This document shows, piece after piece, positions 57,850-64,000 of a stretch of DNA of 64,000 nucleotides. The translations under genes were made by a program, and so were the position numbers. The stretch's first letter is position 1. Each line of letters opens with the position of its first letter. The stretch covers positions 1,028,122-1,092,121 of the forward strand of contig JBDOQK010000002.1 in NCBI GenBank assembly GCA_040437565.1, written 5' to 3'. The notes under the pieces are model-generated. The model ran no database searches, was not told where the DNA came from, and was given only the letters and a program-made list of their open reading frames with translations. This DNA is from Albugo candida (taxonomy: Eukaryota; Oomycota; Peronosporomycetes; Albuginales).

Positions 57850-59260
57850 AGCAATTACAATTATTCTATCTGCATCGACAGCAGTTGCGAATTCCTGCTT
57901 CATGAAATCCCGATATCAGGCTCTTGACTTGATCCATGTAATACTCTGAGAGCACTAAAATGATGCAACATTTTTTCTTCGGCGGTGCTGTAAGCGACTA
58001 ATATATATAATCTTCTGTGATTACCTGAGATTAGTGAATCTGAACTTTATCTACAAGATATATTTCACTTGACTTGGTTGTAGGTACCGGCAGCACTTGA
58101 ATTTCGGCCCTTTGATCTGTTATTCAATTACCGGGTAAGCTAAGCTGTCAGACAAATCCTACATTTTCACCTTCGCATTGAACTGTGAATTAATCAGCAT
58201 CAAAATGAGCCACTCAACGGCTCAACATAAATGTTACAGGAGAAAAATACTATTGCAATTGCCTACAATACCCCATGGCTTCTCACTGCATTGTGCTATA
58301 TGACTAAATCGTTTGATGAAGTCCTAGCAGATACTGCACCAATCCTTAGGTTTTATTGCACTGGGAAGTGCGTCTTTTCTACTCACCCATTTGAGAGCTA
58401 AACAAAGAAATGCTTAGTGAAATCCATTCCTAGGCTATCTTGATTCATAAACATAAGCATATCTTCAACAAACATACCTTAGATTCCTGTGCCAGTCAGT
58501 TATATGCCACGTAGTTGACACTCCTTTATTCCGGCTGGCTCAACTGATCACAGCACGAGATTATCAGCTGTAAATCTCAAATGATCCGCAACACCAGATT
58601 GACATATCCTTTCAACTAAGACTAAAATTGGGCGACACTTGCGAAGAGAGCGTTTTTAGCAAAGTTGCCTTCATAAAGTGCGACTAGTAACCTAGACCGT
58701 GACCTTCAGTCCATTCAACACAACGGTGCCGTTCATTTCTGCTATACACTGTATCAAGGAATCTTTTCGAAACGCGTACACCGATCTTTGTAGGACTACA
58801 GTTATCTTTTCTGATGTTGCCAATATGACATCAAAGGCAGTTTTACAATAAAGATGGAAGGATTCACAAAATTCCAACAGCCAAGATCCAGGTAGAATCC
58901 AATGGAGAAGATGACTCGAAGGTGGATAGAACGATGATGATTATGGAGACATTTGGAAATCGCTGGACAATATCGAAAGCGAGCGCCGCATCGGCTCGCC
59001 CGTATGAGCACCATCCGTAAGAACCGAGAGCTTTTTGCTGCTCAAAGTAACCAAGATCAGGGTATGACAACGTCACACCTAGATGCGAGACATATGCAGC
59101 ATCAAGGAAGCGGGATGGGGGGAAGCTTTTTCCATGCCATGCAATACAATAGGTTAGAAGGCCTACCTCGAACCTGATCCCCGAAAAAAAGGATAGTAAA
59201 GATCGCCAAGTAGCCATTCGATTGGAAAGAAACATATTTCGGACTTGAACCGTCATTTAC
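57850..59260 (-). mobile_element. Possible Ty1/copia RNase H fragment (fossil) and unassigned DNA
   Basis: Minus strand near 57950-58000 has a short peptide resembling the copia RNase H signature (VAYSTAEEKM). The rest, including the open frame 58864-59256 minus, has no recognisable domain. Very degraded, and the boundaries are a guess. Confidence 0.3.
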
Positions 59261-59879
59261 CTAAGATGTTATCGTTCCCTGCGACAACTATCGACTGAGC
59301 AGCAAGCATCCAGAGAAATTCGAAGTGAGGAGGTGAAGCTTTACTGTCTGAGACGACATTCAAGCGGAAAAAGTACGAGCACCAAGTCACTAACTGACTG
59401 AATCAGTGCCAGGAGGTAAAACAACGATGGATGGCATCGACAAACTATTCCGACCCAGCCTGAGCAGGGCATAGGCAGTATCGTTCTTCGTGGCCATGAA
59501 ACTAAATGGAGCGAGTACATTTATTTTTGTCAGCATTGAGTGAAGAATTCGGTGGAGCTGACAATACCGCGTAAATGCAATGATAGAAGGCACAAGAAGG
59601 CAGGCCGAAAAATTGTGTCATGTTGGTCAACTTATGAAATCAGATAACATCAGCAATGCAACAAGAGAAGAAAATCGATGGACGCCAGACCGAACTGATG
59701 CGATGAGATAAAAAACGAAGAAGCAATAAAACTGGAACAATAACGTGAAAAGTGGACATATGATGAGAGATAGCCGGAAGAATAGATAATCCTGCAATGA
59801 AGTCACCGGTATAGCAATTGAAAGCAGAGATTTCATTCTGGAGTATACCGAGAGACGTATAATTTTAAACAGTAAATAC

Positions 59880-61660
59880 GAAGGCATCTTATGCTGTATT
59901 TTAAGTTGCTGCAGGATCGCAAGAAGCGCAACAGATTCTATTTACTTCTAAATGGGAAGGAAATAACAATGGGATGGACAGGATTGGCAAAGATATTGCA
60001 ACAAGAAAACTGCTTGCCTAGGATTGTTCTCTTACAGATGTGCAACATGAGGACTTACTTTCAAACCTTGTCTAGTATGCAAAGCTGGAGGCGAAAACTG
60101 CAAGTTGAAGCAACAAGAAGATGGATTGTCAGTTGTCCATAACCGTGCGATCGTGTCAGAACTCAATATGGTCAAGAACAAGAACGTCCTCGTTATCAAG
60201 ACAGAAGATAGAGAACGCGAATCCAGTATTCTGCACATACTGAACTTAATTCTATCCGTAGACATAACAAAGACGTAAATGAGAAGTGTTTTACATTTCC
60301 ATCAACGATTCGTTACTTTTAACTACGATACTATCTAGAGGATAGCAGGCTTTTCCATCGAGGTTGATGACCATCAGCAACAGACATGAATTACTTGCGG
60401 GGAAAGCAAAATAATAAACAATCTCGAATAGATACCGGATAAATATTACCAACGGAGCCAATTGGCGGTGTCATAAGTAGTGACTTAAAGATATTAATCA
60501 CCTCTCAGAATCGAGGAGGATTATCGATATTTGGTGAGCTCTATCTACTATAATCAAAATACTGTAGCGTGTTTTTAACTAAGACCAAGACTAAACCAGG
60601 TACAAAGGTCGAAGAGTTCTTGTCTGCTTCGAGAAAAAAATTAATTGCAAGATACATGCTCTAAACATTGCTGACCATGGGTACTGCAGAGACAGATCAT
60701 CTCTACAGAGAATCAAGCGTCAAATGCAAAATCGAAACGAAATTAATACGACAGTCATGAGCCTGGTACGGTCTATGACACTTATCTTTTGGGGAAATGC
60801 TGCTGAATATATCACCCATACTCTCAATAGAAGCCCAAGTAGAGCGAATGAAGGAAGATAGTCAACTTTTGAGGTTTTGACTTGGAAGGATACAAATCTT
60901 TTTGATGTCTCAACAATCGTATTATCTTGCTCAGTTCGAACTCGAACTAGAAAAGCTTGCAAAATGAATCAAACGAGGTGCTGTTATCGAACAGTACGGT
61001 GAACCGAGTGGTACAAAATATATTTACCCAAAGAGGTGATTGCTATTTCATCACGTAATAAATGTGGAGTCGATGTTGGAACGAACAGATGAATATTTCA
61101 AGGTTCGTCGGAAGGAATTGACCGATGCAGACTTGGAGTATTCTGATGATACCAAGATTGAAGGAAAAGAAAATTATATATGAGAGGAATCAGATCAAAA
61201 CGAGAAAGACCCGAAGAAAAGGATACTTACCATAAATCAAAAAGAAAAATGTAGCTTGAGGAGTGATGACTGAGGTGGAATCGAGACATAAAAAGAAAGC
61301 TATGAATTCAGAAAGTATGTCGCATGGAAGACACAGAGCTAGCCTCACTGAAGGAAAAGCAACCTGAACCATTGTTACAAGAACCGATAAGATCAAGGTC
61401 TTGCTTCGAAAATGGGGGAAGACAGACAATTGGGACGGTTTAAAGTAAGAATGCTTGCATGCGGAAACAAAAAGTGTTCGAAATCCAAATACGATATGTG
61501 TTAAAAAGAAACGTGTAGTCGAACGACTTACCGAAACAATCGATGGATTTGATCCCGGCGCGGATATACGTCAGTGACAGAAACGGCACAGAAGCGGATG
61601 AATCGAGCGAAGACTCGGTGAAGAGAACAGAAAAGCAGGTTAAAACAAAACTTTATACGC
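59880..61660 (+). mobile_element. Ty1/copia fragment, gag and integrase parts (fossil)
   Basis: Gag-like coding at about 59890-60240 and integrase-core-like segments at about 60660-61060 on the plus strand, in copia order. No LTRs were identified, and the sequence is broken many times. Orientation is opposite to the possible fragment on its left. 59261-59879 holds nothing recognised. Confidence 0.5.
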
Positions 61661-61826
61661 ACTTCGGCCTTTGCCACCACTCACGATAGCAGTTTCTTTT
61701 CTCTCGTTTTTTGACAGCATGAAATTTGCAGCACCAGAAACAGCAAATATCATGCTTGCTTAAGCAAGGATCAGGGATAAGGTAGCAAAGCATCGCTGCG
61801 TACCTAATACGAGCATAAAGGCACCA

Positions 61827-62230
61827 GTTGAAGGTGTCTATATTACTAGAATTAGACTAACTGACTTCTCTAGTTGCCTAGGCTATCTTAAATAACATAT
61901 CTACATATAAAAACGTTTCGTGAAATACCTGTGAGAGATGATAATATGTCTTCTCCTTGATAATCACGTNNNNNNNNNNNNNNNNNNNNNNNNNNNNNNN
62001 NNNNNNNNNNNNNNNNNNNNNNNNNNNNNNNNNNNNNNNNNNNNNNNNNNNNNNNNNNNNNNNNNNNNNCATGAGGGTTGCCACGTCACGACAAGTGGAC
62101 GCTAGCACCCTGGGTTGTGTCGATATGTCGACTTGAACCATTGTTTTCGAGAGGAAAGAGTTGAAAAAAGTTGTTTTTCCGAGTTGTTTTTACTAAATTG
62201 GCGGGTTGCTTAGTAGCCGGCAAATTGAGA
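61827..62230 (-). mobile_element. LINE copy 3, reverse, internally gapped
   Basis: The left part (61827-61969) is the reverse complement of the shared 3' tail (GTTGAAGGTG..., AACTGACTTCTCTAGTTGCC). The right part (62070-62230) is the reverse complement of the 5' end seen in copy 2 (GTTTTTACTAAATTGGCGGG, ending CAAATTGAGA). No matching target duplication found. The gap at 61970-62069 hides the interior. Confidence 0.7.
61970..62069. other. 100-N gap inside LINE copy 3
   Basis: The flanks are the LINE 3' tail and LINE 5' region, not duplicates. The interior is unassembled. Confidence 0.8.
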
Positions 62231-63003
62231 AGTGGATAAGCAATCTCAGCCGATGCAGTTAACGCGTTCATTGTTTGGAATAAATCTATGATGGAATATC
62301 TGTATGAGTGTTCGCGACATAAGAGATTAGCTGATTGATATAGAAAGCTGAGAATCTTGATTTTGTTCCTTTCGAGTGAATTGAGTGGTAGTGAGTTTAG
62401 CGGTGGTAGTTGTTACAAGTGAGTGAATATTGAATTCCGTCTAACGTCAATTTGCGTGAATCTTAACCAATGGATTAGGGGGTGAGTGAATACTAACGGC
62501 TCCCAAAATAAATTATAAAAAAGAGCAATTTAATGCAATGTTCAGAAATTCTGGTACGCGAAAAAAAATCCGTCGGTGTTCATGAAATACCGTCCTTAAG
62601 TAAAAGGAGACCATGACCCTGCTATTATTCTCATCACCTTCGACACGGGTCATTTCCAGACAAACGCCATCAGAACTTTCTCCGAATTTGTGTAATTGTT
62701 GCTATATGACTTCTAGTTGCTCAGTTGACTCTATGGCAGCGGTTTTTATAATATTTCTGTAAACAGGTTAGCTCTTGCCGTTTCCCATGAACCGAAAGGT
62801 TTTAGTCACGCCTACGTGACTACTCTTCAGATTTAACGGATGCCAACGACTTCTGCTACAGTTCTCAATTACAAACGAGAACATTTTTTCCTCTCCGTGA
62901 CTTACCTTCCACCAACTCAACTATGCATCGTAAGAATGGCACTGCTAATTGAGCGCACATTATAGCAAGGAGGGAATACTAGAAGGGAAGCAAATGGTAA
63001 CTA
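62231..63003. other. No recognised gene
   Basis: Contains a GAGTGAATTGAGTGGTAGTG-type purine-rich stretch near 62377 that could be element leader or LTR sequence, but I found no partner for it. No coding potential seen. Confidence 0.4.
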
Positions 63004-63580
63004 ATGCCACACTTTTATTTCTCAGATACAACGAATTCAATCGACTTGTCCTCGACATTAAGATGGAGCTTTTGCTTCCGCCGAACGACAGCGATATATA
63101 AAAGGATGCTGCCATTCACGCAAGAGGACGAATATGGCAGCCGTGAAGAATTGATTTCCGCATCTCATAAATGGGCTCGTGGCAAGGAATACGCAGTGAC
63201 TATCAAATGTTTGGTTACCGAAAAAAATGCATATTTGAAATATGACCGTGGTGGCGCACACCTGTCTCAAGTATCACAACGGAAGCGACAGAGAACATCT
63301 CGACACATTAAATGTCCCTTTCACCTCTTCTAGATTATAAAAAACGGAAAAGTGGAAGTTAAACACGAAACAAAGCGAGCACAATCACAGATGCTCTCTT
63401 CATCCCTCCGGGCAGTCGCCCGTTATAAAGCCCACCAAAAAATAGGCGGAAGAAGTGTAGAAAACGACGAATGCGGGTGTCAAACCGACTGCAATTTTAG
63501 CAACGCTAATGGCGACGAAAAAATATACCTTCGCAGCCTGCGCAATAAGTACAACGAACGAGTGAACGTTCAAATCTAAA
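63004..63580 (+). pseudogene. FAR1/MULE-type DNA-binding domain gene, frameshifted
   Basis: The first frame (63004-63333) carries a FAR1-like domain: LPFTQEDEYGSREELISASH, KWARGKEYAVTIKC, NAYLKYDRGGAHLSQVSQRK, then CPFHL before a TAG. The same frame resumes GKVEVKHET, where FAR1 domains have W.v.v....HNH. The expected continuation lies in the next frame: SEHNHRCSLHPSGQ and TTNAGVKPTAILATLM. So there is one stop and one frame change within 250 bp. Family role: zinc-binding, MULE-derived transcription factor or the N-terminal half of a MULE transposase. No transposase core is visible before the window ends at 64000, so it may be a solo domain or a truncated element. Confidence 0.6.
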
Positions 63581-64000
63581 ACTGGGTTTGCTCTCTTGAA
63601 AGCCGTTCTGTCGTGACTCCAACAAATGATTATATTTTGTGAACACAACTTCGAATATCTATTTTGTGAAGCACCGAGAGAATCACTTTTCTTGTTGGTG
63701 GATTCGAATTTTCGCATTATATCACATTCTTTCTCTTAGAAGACCAAAATTGTTAGCAATCCCGTTTCATAGATAACGAGAAAAACACTTACTCAGAAAT
63801 TCTTGTCTACATGAGAACGGTCGTAAATCCTATATGGACACTCCATACACGCGGGCAATTTAACACTGGTATCAAATCGTGGTACAAGTGTCTTTCCATT
63901 GCCAAAGAAATATACTCATCTGCTATATTCAGTGAATAGTACTGATAGCGTGAGACTATATGCTGATGTCATTTTGCATTAGTCTTGGAACTTTTAATAC
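63581..64000. other. No recognised gene
   Basis: AT-rich, with no assignable frame. An antisense frame at 63400-63717 only shadows the FAR1 pseudogene. Confidence 0.4.

Noticed and set aside
61190-61429. Hydrophobic minus-strand frame that could be a small secreted or membrane protein
   Set aside because: Antisense to the degraded copia fragment; hydrophobicity is expected from the complement of an A-rich coding strand.
1-64000. RXLR or Crinkler-type effector genes
   Set aside because: I looked for Met-started frames with a signal peptide followed by RXLR/EER or LFLAK motifs and saw none.
1-64000. CRISPR arrays, rRNA or tRNA genes, bacterial operons
   Set aside because: No regularly spaced short repeats with unique spacers, no rRNA-like blocks, and clear eukaryotic splice signals and retroelements throughout.

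Overview
The window looks like a repeat-rich stretch of an oomycete genome, most likely an aflagellate downy mildew. The basis is the element mix (FAR1-like Mutator transposons, Ty1/copia and Ty3/gypsy elements, a LINE), short GT-AG introns, and remnants of flagellar or centriolar genes. The genus is inference. Almost all of the DNA is dead transposable element, nested several layers deep.

Layout. 0-1.4 kb: an 81-bp tandem repeat and unassigned DNA. 1.4-7.3 kb: two adjacent broken Mutator-like elements (MULEs), each with terminal inverted repeats. 9.1-18.6 kb: a Ty3/gypsy fossil whose integrase end is split by a reverse-oriented Ty1/copia fossil. 19.2-23.8 kb: a second copia fossil with very short LTRs. 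23.8-24.6 kb: a 771-bp non-autonomous MULE with an exact 8-bp target duplication. 24.7-26.4 kb: a broken Tc1/mariner transposase. 26.6-32.1 kb: a second gypsy fossil interrupted by a LINE that carries the C-terminal coding end of a DnaJ co-chaperone. 33.7-36 kb: a broken DDE transposase. 37-43 kb: a copia scrap, then a third gypsy fossil split by another LINE copy. 43.9-46.8 kb: an unidentified host-like pseudogene.

47.5-57.7 kb is the only gene island. It holds a 1251-residue F-box/SNF2/RING helicase on the minus strand, whose true start probably lies further upstream behind an 84-bp intron. A divergent 907-codon open frame matches the N-terminal stem of an axonemal dynein heavy chain but stops before the linker and motor. 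A decayed TBCCD1 (tubulin cofactor C-domain, centriole-associated) follows. Loss of the dynein motor together with a broken TBCCD1 suggests flagellar/centriolar gene erosion caught part-way. 57.9-64 kb returns to copia and LINE scraps and a broken FAR1-domain gene.

The assembly needs care. There are twelve gaps of exactly 100 N. Eight are bracketed by apparently identical direct copies of the same sequence (65 to 1127 bp, about 4.2 kb in total), which is the signature of contig ends that overlap but were never merged. Duplicate features across those gaps should be counted once.
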